A stretch of 64,000 bases of DNA, taken from assembly GCA_029935315.1 (NCBI GenBank), contig JAOZKN010000005.1, forward strand, positions 1 to 64,000, given 5' to 3'. The notes beneath the pieces were generated by a model. It saw nothing but the letters and a program-made list of their open reading frames with translations. It had not been told where the DNA came from and ran no database searches. Source of the DNA: Desulfocapsa sp. (GTDB lineage Bacteria; Desulfobacterota; Desulfobulbia; Desulfobulbales; Desulfocapsaceae). How positions within the stretch are numbered: position 1 is the stretch's first letter; every line of letters starts with the position of its first letter. The position numbers were made by a program, and so were the translations under genes. Below are positions 33,863-44,000 of this stretch, one piece after another.

Positions 33863-36625
33863 GTGTTCAAGCCGTTGAGAAAAAAAATAGTATCTTTTTG
33901 TTGTAACCGCAGGACTTTTTTTTCGCTCCTTCTCTTGCTGCTTGTGACAGGTCTGTCAATCACCGCGTCTTCTGAACCGGTACAAGAGATCAAAATAGGG
34001 GTGCTGGCCAAGCGCGGGCCGGAATATACTCTGACGAAATGGGCGGCCACGGCTGACTATCTCAGCGCTGTACTTCCCGGGCATCATTTCAAAATTGTGC
34101 CCCTTGCCTTTGCAGATATCCGTACTGCAGTGCAAAAATCGAAAATCGATTTCATTCTTGCCAACCCCGCTTTTTATGTGGAACTGGAAAAGCTCTATGG
34201 TGTAAGCCGGATCGCGACCCTTATAAACCAGGATTTACCGGGCCAGCACACTACTACCTTTGGGGGTGTTATTTTTGTTCGCGCAGACAGCGCCGGGATT
34301 AGAGAAATCCATGATTTGCAGGACCATTCCTTTATGGCAGTGGATCCATTCTCTTTTGGCGGTTGGGTTATGTGCTGGCGGGAACTGCAGCAACGGGGCA
34401 TTGATCCTGCCCGGTTTTTTTCGTCACTGAGTTATGGAAAGACCCACGATGCTGTGGTTCTCGCTGTCCGCAGTGGTGATGTCGATGGGGGAACAGTTCG
34501 CAGCGACACCCTGGAACGGATGGCAGAAGCCGGCAGCATCAACCTTGATGAGTTTCGGGTACTCAATGAGCAGCAGAACGATAACTTCCCCTTCAAACTG
34601 AGTACCTCCCTGTACCCGGAATGGCCCTTTGCTGCTGTGAAGACCACCCCTGCCAATCTGGCCCGTAAGGTAGCCGCTGCCTTGTTAGTCATGGATGAGA
34701 ATACGCCTGCCGCCAAATCCAGTAAAAGTGCAGGCTGGACAGTGCCCCTCAATTACCAGCCTGTTCACGACTGCCTTCTGGAACTGGGTATAGGACCCTA
34801 CGCGGATTTTGGTCAGTTTACTCTCTCTGATGTGATCAGGCGTTACTGGCGGCAACTGACCCTGGTACTGGGTATACTCATCATTGTTCTGTCTGTTGTG
34901 TTGTATATCCTGCAGCTGAACAAAACCCTTAAGCAGAAAAAACAGGAGGTGGATGAATTCAACAAAACCCTGGAAACAAAAGTTGCACAGCGGACGACAA
35001 AGGTTCATGTCCTGCTTGATCAGGAGCTGTATCTCCGTGAAATAATGCAGACTATTTCGCAAGTTAACGGGCTGCTTCTTTCGGCAACAAATATGGAGAA
35101 ACTGCTTGATGAGGCATGCAGAGTTCTGGGAGAACATGGGCATTACGGCTATATCTGGATCGGCCTTTTACAGAACGGCCTGGTGGAAACAGTTTTCAGC
35201 ACCAATGACTCCATCCAGCCCCGGAGTGCTCTCCCTTACGATCCGCACAATCCAGAGGATCCTTTTTCAGCAAGCCCTGCAGCCCAATGCATGCTCAGTA
35301 GCCAGACGCTGGTTGTTGAAAAAAGCAGTATCGCAAGTATTGCCACTACATGGCTTGACGAGGAGGCCGTCACGGGAACGGGATACCGGGCAGTGATTGC
35401 CCTGCCGTTGCGTGCTGATAAATACACTGCAGCACTTGGTGCACTTTGTGTCTACACCCTGCGTCCGGAGGGCTTTGAGGAGGAGGAAATTGCCATGCTT
35501 GAGGAGTTGGCTGGCGATATCGGTTTTGCCATCAGCTCCTTCAGACACAGGGAAATGGTGACAACGCTTGAAGCTGAGCGTACGGCAAACTACGAGGAAA
35601 CCATTCTTTCCTTTGCTAATATGATTGACCAGAGGGACACCTATACAGCAGGTCACACCACCCGGGTGGCACATTACTGCAAGTTGCTGGCAGAAGAAAT
35701 CGGCATGAGCGAAGAACAGATAGCTATCGTTCAGAGAGCAGCCACCCTCCATGATATCGGTAAAATTGCCACTCCGGATTCTGTACTGCTCAAACCCGGC
35801 CAGCTTTCTGCCCTTGACTACGATCTTATTAAACTTCACGCCTCCGCGGGCTATGATATGCTTGTTAATATAGCCTCCTATCAGGAACTGGCAAAAATCA
35901 TCCGCCACCACCATGAACGTTACGATGGGATGGGCTACCCTGATCGTCTCAAGGGGAAGGATATCCCTCCCCTTTCCAGGATTATTGTGGTTGCTGATGC
36001 CTTTGACGCCATGACAACCAACCGCATCTATAAACCGAGAAAAGCGATCGGGGAGGCCCTGGGAGAGCTGCAGCGTCTTAGCGGAATCCAGTTTGATCCT
36101 GAGGTTGTCGTCGCAGCGCAAAAGGTACTGAAGGATGTCAAAGTACCGGAGTCCATCACCCAGCTGCCAAAAACGCAGATGGAACAGCGCAGGTTCTCCT
36201 ATTTTTTCAGCGATAAGATAACCGGACTCTACAATGAAGATTATCTGCAGATTATTCTGCAAAATAACAAAGAACTCCAGGAGTATCACTGTCTACACAG
36301 CCTGCATATACGGGACCTGCAGCAATATAATCAGGATCAGGGCTGGGAAAAGGGAAATATTCTAATGCAAAAGTTTGCAGTTGAACTGCGACAATGCTTC
36401 CCGGACACCCTGCTCTTCAGAGTGTATGGGCAGTATTTTATCATTATTGCCAAACTGCACTTTGATATGAATGAAGAGGACCTGGAGTTTGACACCTTTA
36501 AAGGCACAGGAGTAAACATTGAGACAGGCCATCTCGATCTGAAAGAGGATACAGCGTATTATATTGAGAAGATGGAAAAATTTGAGATTCAATCCAGAGA
36601 GGAAAGGGAACACTCAACCGGGTAG
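33863..36625 (+). CDS. PhnD-GAF-HD-GYP cyclic-di-GMP phosphodiesterase receptor with degenerate GGDEF tail
   Basis: 920 residues from GTG 33863, chosen because AGAGAGG precedes it and a signal-like helix follows (FFSLLLLLLVTGLSIT); starts at 33719 or 33770 would add 31-48 residues. Order: PhnD-type ligand domain about 40-300 (IGVLAKRGPEYTLTKWAATA, ILANPAFYVELEK); membrane helix about 330-352; coiled coil; GAF about 400-560; HD-GYP about 575-745 with His630-Asp631 (HDIGK) and DGMGYP at 688-693; then about 775-890 like a GGDEF domain that keeps GLYNED but has YGQYF (855-859) where GGDEF should be. Likely role: ligand-controlled c-di-GMP hydrolysis; the tail is probably inactive or regulatory. 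Confidence 0.88.
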   Translation: MFKPLRKKIVSFCCNRRTFFSLLLLLLVTGLSITASSEPVQEIKIGVLAKRGPEYTLTKWAATADYLSAVLPGHHFKIVPLAFADIRTAVQKSKIDFILANPAFYVELEKLYGVSRIATLINQDLPGQHTTTFGGVIFVRADSAGIREIHDLQDHSFMAVDPFSFGGWVMCWRELQQRGIDPARFFSSLSYGKTHDAVVLAVRSGDVDGGTVRSDTLERMAEAGSINLDEFRVLNEQQNDNFPFKLSTSLYPEWPFAAVKTTPANLARKVAAALLVMDENTPAAKSSKSAGWTVPLNYQPVHDCLLELGIGPYADFGQFTLSDVIRRYWRQLTLVLGILIIVLSVVLYILQLNKTLKQKKQEVDEFNKTLETKVAQRTTKVHVLLDQELYLREIMQTISQVNGLLLSATNMEKLLDEACRVLGEHGHYGYIWIGLLQNGLVETVFSTNDSIQPRSALPYDPHNPEDPFSASPAAQCMLSSQTLVVEKSSIASIATTWLDEEAVTGTGYRAVIALPLRADKYTAALGALCVYTLRPEGFEEEEIAMLEELAGDIGFAISSFRHREMVTTLEAERTANYEETILSFANMIDQRDTYTAGHTTRVAHYCKLLAEEIGMSEEQIAIVQRAATLHDIGKIATPDSVLLKPGQLSALDYDLIKLHASAGYDMLVNIASYQELAKIIRHHHERYDGMGYPDRLKGKDIPPLSRIIVVADAFDAMTTNRIYKPRKAIGEALGELQRLSGIQFDPEVVVAAQKVLKDVKVPESITQLPKTQMEQRRFSYFFSDKITGLYNEDYLQIILQNNKELQEYHCLHSLHIRDLQQYNQDQGWEKGNILMQKFAVELRQCFPDTLLFRVYGQYFIIIAKLHFDMNEEDLEFDTFKGTGVNIETGHLDLKEDTAYYIEKMEKFEIQSREEREHSTG

Positions 36626-36627
36626 CC

Positions 36628-37185
36628 TCAGGGAGATTCCTCCTTTGCCTGTGCTCGAAGGCGAATCTCCAACAGAAACAGTCGTCCATAATCACAGGCT
36701 GCAACGCCACTGAACAATGCAGCACAGTAGAGTGCGGGCCGAATCCAGTCAGGAAAAAGCAGCACAACAAGAAAGAGAAAAAACTGGCCAAATGTGGCGA
36801 GTTTTCCAGACCATCGTGCATCCATTTTTTTAAAAGATTGCCATGAGTGGATTGATGCAGCATAAATCGCTGCAGAAGCAACAAGGAGGTCGCGGGCAAG
36901 GAGAGCCGGTACCCACCAGCCCGAAAATTTCCCCACCGAAACAAAGGTAATCAGCACACAAAGAATAAACAGCTTGTCGGCAATCGCGTCCAGGAGTCCA
37001 CCCTGCCAGCTCTGTACCTGCCACCGCCTCGCCACCCAGCCATCAAGAAAATCACTGAACCCACTGGCGAGAATCAGCCAGAACCACAGATTTTCCGGTG
37101 AGAAAGGAAAAACAATAGCAAGGAGTATCCGTCCTGTGGACAACGCATTGGGTATGTATCGCATGCAGCCTTTTTTCATAACCAT
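36628..37185 (-). CDS. CDP-alcohol phosphatidyltransferase family protein
   Basis: 185 residues with about five membrane helices. The family active-site motif D-x2-D-G-x2-A-R-x8-G-x3-D-x3-D is complete: Asp45, Asp48, Gly49, Ala52, Arg53, Gly62, Asp66, Asp70. The N-terminus RYIPNALSTGRILLAIVF is typical of phosphatidylglycerophosphate synthases (PgsA). It joins a CDP-activated lipid to an alcohol such as glycerol 3-phosphate; since PgsA paralogues exist, I do not give a symbol. It ends two bases after the convergent receptor gene. ATGs at codons 1, 3 and 8 are all possible starts; 37185 follows a CCCCGGAAA tract. Confidence 0.88.
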   Translation of the reverse strand: MVMKKGCMRYIPNALSTGRILLAIVFPFSPENLWFWLILASGFSDFLDGWVARRWQVQSWQGGLLDAIADKLFILCVLITFVSVGKFSGWWVPALLARDLLVASAAIYAASIHSWQSFKKMDARWSGKLATFGQFFLFLVVLLFPDWIRPALYCAALFSGVAACDYGRLFLLEIRLRAQAKEESP

Positions 37186-37792
37186 TTTCCGGGGATTTCA
37201 GTTCTGTCGTGTACTCTTGTAGTATAATCAAGTGGCTATCCATTGGTTGCCTGTACTTGAATGGTCTCTGGAAAATAGAGACGATACGAAAGTACCTCTC
37301 TTCAAGGAAGTGTATAGAAAGAAAGGGTGTTTTACAAGGTTTTGCCAGGTATTTGATCTTTTCTTCCTCAATCATATATACCAAAATTGAAGGCTGCTTT
37401 TTTTCTAGCACACTCTAAAACGACTTTGCGAGCATGTTTGTGTGGGTACCATGCTGATTTTGCTGCTAATTCTGGTAGAAGTGCTCAGGCTCTTTTGGTG
37501 ACGATCCCGCGAGAAATAATGTGAGCCATTAAGGAGAATGGTTTCAAAAAACTATAGACAAATACCTAACAAATCCAGTTTTTCTTAAATTTTACCAAAT
37601 TTCTGTAAAATAAAAACTCAATTGTGATTAATATAAGTCAAAAGGTTTTCCAAAAAACAACTTTGTAAAATCAATTTGCTTGCTGGAGACGATAGTTACA
37701 AATGTTGCTCTAGCCTACATGGATAAAGCTCGTGCCTTCAGGCTCAGGGACATATCCCACGAGGGCAGTAACAAATGAACTGAATAAGGTGG
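37186..37792. other. AT-rich intergenic region upstream of the TAXI-kinase operon
   Basis: About 600 bases between divergent genes with no credible coding frame. It holds an AT-rich inverted repeat (37577-37618) and, closer to the TAXI gene, CTCGTG/CACGAG arms around 37729-37762 that could fold in the leader. Promoters for both neighbouring genes should lie here. Confidence 0.4.
37577..37618. repeat. AT-rich inverted repeat
   Basis: AGTTTTT-5 bases-ATTTTAC pairs with GTAAAAT-AAAAACT around a nine-base loop, giving two seven-base-pair stems with a one-sided bulge. It could be an operator or a weak terminator. Confidence 0.35.
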
Positions 37793-38824
37793 ATGACGAT
37801 GATGAGTTACACCCGAATTGCTAAAATCAATGCAACAATTCTTTTCATCCTGTTCGTTTTGGCCACCTCCGCCAAATCTGGAGAACCACGCTTTTTCCGG
37901 ATTGGGACAGGGGGCCAAACCGGAGTGTATTACCCAATTGGAAAAATTATAGCCCAGGGAATTACCAGTAACAGTTTAACTGAGATACCTGCTCAACTCG
38001 GAGAAAATGATGTTTCTGCTTACATTGGGGTTGCGCAGAATTCTGGTGGATCTGTAGACAATGTTTTCAGTCTAATCGCCGAAGAAACTGAAGCAGGTCT
38101 GGTTCAGGCCGATGTCGCAGCGTTGGCATTCCAGGCCGAGCAAGTATTTAAGGGGAATGATCAGGCCCGGTCTGTTCGGGCTGTCGCCAGCCTGTACTCG
38201 GAGAAGTTCCATATTGTTACACGACGGGACGCCAACATTCATACTGTTGAAGATTTCCGAGGGAAGCGTATCTCCATTGATGAGATTGGCTCAGGAACAT
38301 TGTCTGTTATGCGTATCGTTCTTGAGGCATACGGTATGAGCGAAAGCGATTTTCAACCTGTTTACCTCAAACCGATATTTACTCGTGACAAGATGGTCAG
38401 TGGTGAGCTACAAGGATTTACCATGATGGCCGGGACGCCTATGGAAGCTGTAAGTCAATTGTCGGATATCGAGATTTCCCTGGTCCCCATTTCAGCAGAT
38501 GCTGCAGCCTGGATAAAGAAACGATACCCGTATTTAGTGCCCGGTCATATATCGGCTGATGCATATGCCAATATTCCGGAAGTATCTACCATAGAGGTTT
38601 ATGCCCTGCTAGTCGTCAGTGCAACGATGGATGAGGCGTTAGTTTATCAAATTACGGCTGCCTTATGGAGTGAGCGGACGCTCGCCATGCTTAAGTCCGG
38701 ACACCCCCAGGGACGATTTATTACGCCGGAAACGGCTTTGGATAGTCTCTCAATACCACTTCACCCGGGCGCCAGAAAATATTACCAGGAAAACGCTGAT
38801 CGCTTTAGGGGTTTTCAGGAATGA
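37793..38824 (+). CDS. TAXI-family TRAP solute-binding protein
   Basis: 343 residues with a signal peptide (about 1-30, ending TSAKSGE). The mature protein begins FFRIGTGGQTGVYYPIGKIIAQG, the TAXI-TRAP signature, and continues with LVQADVAALAFQAEQVF, DFRGKRISIDEIGSGTL and YPYLVPGHISADAYANIPEV. TAXI proteins bind glutamate and other ligands for fused TRAP permeases, but no permease is in the window. The stop codon overlaps the start of a hybrid histidine kinase (ATGATGA), so the protein probably works as its ligand-sensing partner. An AGGTGG ribosome site precedes ATG 37793. Confidence 0.9.
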   Translation: MTMMSYTRIAKINATILFILFVLATSAKSGEPRFFRIGTGGQTGVYYPIGKIIAQGITSNSLTEIPAQLGENDVSAYIGVAQNSGGSVDNVFSLIAEETEAGLVQADVAALAFQAEQVFKGNDQARSVRAVASLYSEKFHIVTRRDANIHTVEDFRGKRISIDEIGSGTLSVMRIVLEAYGMSESDFQPVYLKPIFTRDKMVSGELQGFTMMAGTPMEAVSQLSDIEISLVPISADAAAWIKKRYPYLVPGHISADAYANIPEVSTIEVYALLVVSATMDEALVYQITAALWSERTLAMLKSGHPQGRFITPETALDSLSIPLHPGARKYYQENADRFRGFQE

Positions 38825-41007
38825 TGAAAAAAGAGTATTTAATTTCTCAAAAACTGCTGTGGTTTTTTATGACTATGGTGATCTGTGGGCTTCTTGTTTC
38901 CGGGATTTTCACCAATATTACCCTTCGTTCAATCGAAAAAAACCTTCCGAGTGCACTGCTAACAGAACTTAATGATCTTTCGCTCGTACTTGAAAATCTT
39001 TCAGAAGTTGTAAGCGCTGCAGATAACGCAAAAACCAATCCCCATCCGGACAACTACAAGCTGCTGCGAAGTAGAGTCGCGACTGTTGCCGACGATACTG
39101 TGAGAATGCGTGAATCCTACGTATTTGACAACCTGCTCGAGGCTTCAGCATTTCATGCGGTCGTTGCGCCGGCAATTGCTGATTTAACGATATGGTTTTC
39201 TGAAGGTATTTCAGGGTTCGGACCGGAAAGCGGAACAATAATGACAATAGCCCGTTCACGAATCAATGTTGCGTATCAAAAAGCACGTTTACTCAATCGT
39301 GATGCAAAGACCAGAGCACAGGCAATACTTGTGGATCAGCAGACAAGGATTGATCACTTCCTGGTGATGGCTAATATATTGTTTGTATTGATAGTATTGA
39401 TCACTTTCAGTGTCGTTTATTTGCTCTTTCGCCAATATTCACTGCAAAAAAGAGAATCTGTCGCTTTGGCGGAATTGCGTGAACAACGAGATCTCTTAAA
39501 CAGCTTGTTTGAAAATGTGCCGCTGGGCATCACTGTCTGGGATCATGATGGACTGCTTTTATTTATCAATAATGGTTTTACCGAAATAACTGGTTATTTT
39601 GTTGAAGATCTCAAATCTCTGGATGATTGGTTTGCAAAGGCTTGTCCCGACGATGCCTGCAAGGGGCAGGGGGAAGCCGATTGGAAGGCAATGGAGATCC
39701 ATGGAAAAGCCAGAGGCGAGCTCAGGGTGATATGTAAAAGTGGAGAGAAAAAGGATATTGAATTTCGTGGTACGTTTCTCAATGATGGGAGAAGGTTGGT
39801 TTCCATGTCGGATATCACTGGCAGGAAAATGTCCGAGAGAATACTCAGGGAGAACCAGAAGATAAAAGCAAGAGCCAACAAGATGGAATCATTAGGCCTT
39901 CTGGCTGGCGGGGTTGCCCATGATTTGAATAATATCCTTTCAGGAATTGTCGGGTATCCCGAGTTGTTGTTACAAACCTTATCCAAAGACAGCGATTTGA
40001 GGGAACCGATTGAGGCTATCCAGGACTCGGGCCACAGAGCGGCAGCAGTGGTGGCAGATTTGCTGACTGTTGCCAGGGGGGTTGCCAGTACCAGAGAAGT
40101 TCACGATTTAAATACTCTGGTTCAGGAGTACCTGAATTCTCCAGAGTACGTAAAACTCACCTCGCTGTATCCACAGGTAACCTGTAATTGTCAATTTGAG
40201 GCGGATCACTTAAATATTCTCTGTTCACCTGTTCATGTTAAAAAATGTTTTATGAACCTGGTAACAAATGCGACTGAGGCCATAATCGACTCTGGTACCG
40301 TCACGGTGTCCACCCGGAATATGGATTTGGATACTGCCAGAGGCACTGCCTGGAATATGACTCCGGGTGAGTATGCCGTGGTCAGTATACAGGATACCGG
40401 TTCCGGTATTCAAAAAAATGACCTGGAGCATATCTTTGAGCCGTTTTATACGAAAAAGAATATGGGCAGAAGTGGTACCGGTCTTGGCTTAACCGTGATC
40501 TGGAATGCCATGGAGGACCATGGTGGAAAAGTACTGGTGGAAAGCAGTGAGAAAGGAACGTGCTTCCGCCTCTATTTTCCGGTATGCAGAGAAAGAGAAA
40601 CTGTACAATTCCCCAGCGAAGATATTGTTGCCGGAAGCAGTGGCAACGAACATATTCTTGTGGTGGACGATGAACTCCACCTGCGTGACATTGCCAGCAA
40701 GATGCTGCAGACCTTTGGATACAGGGTACATGTAAGCTCTTCTGGTGAAGAGGCTATTCAATTTGTCAAAAAAACTAAGATTGATATCATTGTACTTGAT
40801 ATGCTGATGGAGCCGGGCATTAACGGTCGCCAAACCTATGAAAAAATACTCAAGTTGTATCCAAATCAAAAGGCTATTGTCGTCAGCGGTTTTTCAGAAA
40901 GTGATGATGTAAAAGCCGTTTTACGGCTCGGGGCGGGAGCGTTCATAAAAAAGCCGTATTCTATGGATCAACTTGGGCGAGCAGTAAAAGATGTTCTGAG
41001 TAGCTGA
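38821..41007 (+). CDS. Hybrid sensor histidine kinase (PAS, HisKA, HATPase, receiver)
   Basis: 728 residues. Membrane helix 1 at about 12-30; a helical periplasmic domain about 31-180; membrane helix 2 at about 184-204; PAS about 222-335 (LLNSLFENVPLGITVWDHDG, FTEITGYF); HisKA with His367 in GGVAHDLNNILSGI; HATPase with N-box NLVTNATEAI, DTGSGI and GTGLGLT; receiver with Asp660 in IIVLDMLMEPG and Lys near FIKKPYS. The start overlaps the TAXI binding protein stop by four bases, so ligand input from TAXI is likely. A C-terminal receiver without an attached output domain points to a phosphorelay to an unlinked regulator. Confidence 0.92.
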   Translation: MMKKEYLISQKLLWFFMTMVICGLLVSGIFTNITLRSIEKNLPSALLTELNDLSLVLENLSEVVSAADNAKTNPHPDNYKLLRSRVATVADDTVRMRESYVFDNLLEASAFHAVVAPAIADLTIWFSEGISGFGPESGTIMTIARSRINVAYQKARLLNRDAKTRAQAILVDQQTRIDHFLVMANILFVLIVLITFSVVYLLFRQYSLQKRESVALAELREQRDLLNSLFENVPLGITVWDHDGLLLFINNGFTEITGYFVEDLKSLDDWFAKACPDDACKGQGEADWKAMEIHGKARGELRVICKSGEKKDIEFRGTFLNDGRRLVSMSDITGRKMSERILRENQKIKARANKMESLGLLAGGVAHDLNNILSGIVGYPELLLQTLSKDSDLREPIEAIQDSGHRAAAVVADLLTVARGVASTREVHDLNTLVQEYLNSPEYVKLTSLYPQVTCNCQFEADHLNILCSPVHVKKCFMNLVTNATEAIIDSGTVTVSTRNMDLDTARGTAWNMTPGEYAVVSIQDTGSGIQKNDLEHIFEPFYTKKNMGRSGTGLGLTVIWNAMEDHGGKVLVESSEKGTCFRLYFPVCRERETVQFPSEDIVAGSSGNEHILVVDDELHLRDIASKMLQTFGYRVHVSSSGEEAIQFVKKTKIDIIVLDMLMEPGINGRQTYEKILKLYPNQKAIVVSGFSESDDVKAVLRLGAGAFIKKPYSMDQLGRAVKDVLSS

Positions 41008-41059
41008 AGCATCTCCAGAATGGCCAGTTAAATTTTTCCAGCCGGATCGCTTCCTGTTT

Positions 41060-44000
41060 ATGAGTATAAAAAAATCATTTCGTTTTTCCATTGATCGGGG
41101 TGGTACCTTTACCGATGTCTACGCCGAAGTCCCTGGTGAGCCTGGCTTTACGGTTGTTAAACTTCTGTCTGAAGATCCGGCCAATTACGATGATGCACCC
41201 CGTGAAGGGATCAGGAGAATTTTAGCGGAATTTTCAGGCATTACAGAGACCGCAGATATCGATGCCTCGCAGATCGAATGGATACGCATGGGCACCACCG
41301 TTGCCACCAATGCTCTGCTTGAACGTAAAGGCGCACCTTCTGCCCTTGTTGTTACCAGAGGTTTTGCCGATATTCTGCAGATAGGGAATCAGGATCGCCC
41401 CCATCTTTTTGATCTGCGGGTGACAAAACCGGAGCTTCTGTACCGGGATGTCATTGAGGTGGATGAACGCTTACGACTCCTGAAATCCGATGAGCGGGTG
41501 GACGGAAAAGTGTTGCAGGGTGTTACGGGTGAGCGTTTTGCAGTCCTTGCCGAGCCGGATCCTGCCGTCCTCAAACCACAATTACAGGCCCTGCTGCGGC
41601 AAGGTATTCGCAGTATTGCAGTGGTCTTTATGCATGCCTATGCCTGCCCTCAACATGAACAGGCTGTGGGAGAACTTGCGGCAACACTTGGCTTTGAGCA
41701 GATTTCACTGTCTTCGCAAGTGATGCCCATGGTCAGGCTGGTATCCCGTGGAGATACCACCATGGTGGATGCTTACCTGACTCCGCATATTCGTGCATAT
41801 CTGCAAAGTTTTAAAAAGGGCTTTGCTGATAATCTGGCCGATACCCGGTTGCTGTTTATGCAGTCCGACGGAGGCCTGGCACCTGCCGAAGAGTTCACCG
41901 GCAGTAGGGCCATTTTATCAGGCCCCGCAGGCGGGGTTGTGGGCTATGCCATGACCACCTATAACCGGAAGACAAAAAAACCGGTGATTGGTTTTGATAT
42001 GGGCGGCACCTCCACCGATGTCTCCCGCTATGGCGGTGAATATGATCTCACCTTTGCAAGTAAAACTGCCGGAGTGCGCATCCAGGCACCACAACTGGAT
42101 ATTCGTACAGTGGCTGCCGGTGGCGGCTCCCGGCTCTTTTTTGATAATGGTATGTTTCTGGTAGGGCCGGAATCTTCGGGTGCCCATCCCGGGCCTGTCT
42201 GTTATCGAAAAAACGGGTATCTGTCGGTCACGGATGCCAATCTGGTGCTGGGGCGCCTGCAGCCGGATTATTTCCCTAAAATTTTTGGCAAATGTGAGGA
42301 TCAGGCTCTGGATGTTGATGCAAGCTATCGTCAGATGGCGGAACTCACCGACGAGATCAATGCCTTCTACGCAGAAAGCCAGCGTCCTCCCTTGACCGTG
42401 GAAGAGGTGGCCCTGGGATTTCTGGAGGTAGCCAATGAGGTTATGGTGCGCCCCATCCGTGAGGTTTCGGTCATGCGTGGCTTCGATATCAAAGAACATG
42501 TGCTGGCCACTTTTGGCGGTGCAGGTGGTCAGCATGCCTGTGCCATTGCCCGCAGTCTTGGTATCTCATCGGTATTTATCCACCGTTTTGCCGGTATCCT
42601 CTCAGCCTATGGTATTGGTCTTGCCGATACGGTTTGTGAAAAACAGCAACCCGCCGCAGAAGTACTCACTCCTGCAGTCCTCTCCCGTCTGGATGAAAAG
42701 CTTACAGCTCTGCGAATGGATACGGTGCGTGATCTGTGTGACCAGGGGATCAGTGAACAGGCTATTGAGAGTTCTTTGTATCTTCATCTGCGTTATCAAG
42801 GCACAGATTCAGGACTTATGGTTGAAAAACCTGGAGATGGTGATTTTGCCGGGGCTTTTACAACACGTTATCGGCGTGAATTTGGTTTTGAACTCACAGG
42901 GCGTGATATTCTGGTGGATGATCTTCGGGTTCGTTCCATTGGCAGGGCCTCAACCTTACAATCATTTTCTCTTGCTACAGCCAAGCATTCTCCCCGGAAG
43001 CTGAGCTCTGTTCACTGTTATTTTACAGGTGGCTGGCAGGATACGGCGCTCTATGACCAGGAAAATCTCAAGGCCGGACACTGCATTGAGGGGCCGGCCA
43101 TCCTCCTCCAGGACACCAGTACCATACTGATTGAACCGGATTGCAGAGCGACCATCACCCCACATGGTGATGTGGCAATTGAAACCGGGCAGCACAGGCA
43201 GCAGACACTTGATACTGCGGTGGATCCGGTGCAGCTTTCAATTTTCAGTAATCTGTTTATGTCCATTGCCGAGCAGATGGGGAGAATGCTGCAGAAAACT
43301 GCTATTTCCACCAATATCAAGGAGCGCCTGGATTTCTCCTGCGCATTGTTTGGGGCAGGCGGCGATCTGGTTGCCAATGCTCCCCATGTGCCTGTTCATC
43401 TGGGTGCCATGAGTGAAGCGGTAAAAGAACAGATACGCAGGGTGGAGAAGATCAATCCCGGTGATGTTCTGGTGAGCAATCATCCTGCTGCCGGGGGAAG
43501 TCATTTACCCGATATCACGGTGATGACTCCGGTGTTTGAGGCGGGTGATATTATATTCTGGGTGGCCAGCCGTGGGCATCATGCTGATATCGGCGGTATC
43601 TCTCCTGGTTCCATGCCCCCGGGTTCAAGGCAGTTGTGTGAAGAGGGTGCGGCTATCCTCTCCTGTAAGCTTGTTCAGAATAATGTTTTTCAGGAAGAGA
43701 CCATTTCTCAGTTATTGCTGGCACCGGGAAAAAGCGTAGTTGAAAAAGGACGTCCGCCAATCAGTGGAACACGCCTGCTCAGTGACAATCTTTCCGATCT
43801 CAGGGCACAGGTTGCGGCCAATCAAAAGGGGATTGATCTTATTCTTGAAATGGTGGATTACCACAGTCTTAAGGTGGTGCAGGCCTATATGCAACATGTG
43901 CAGGATACAGCAGAAGAGGCGGTGCGGGCAAGTTTGTGCGAAGTTTCAAAAACACAGGGCCTTGGCAAAAGAGACTCCGTAACAGCCACCGAATATCTTG

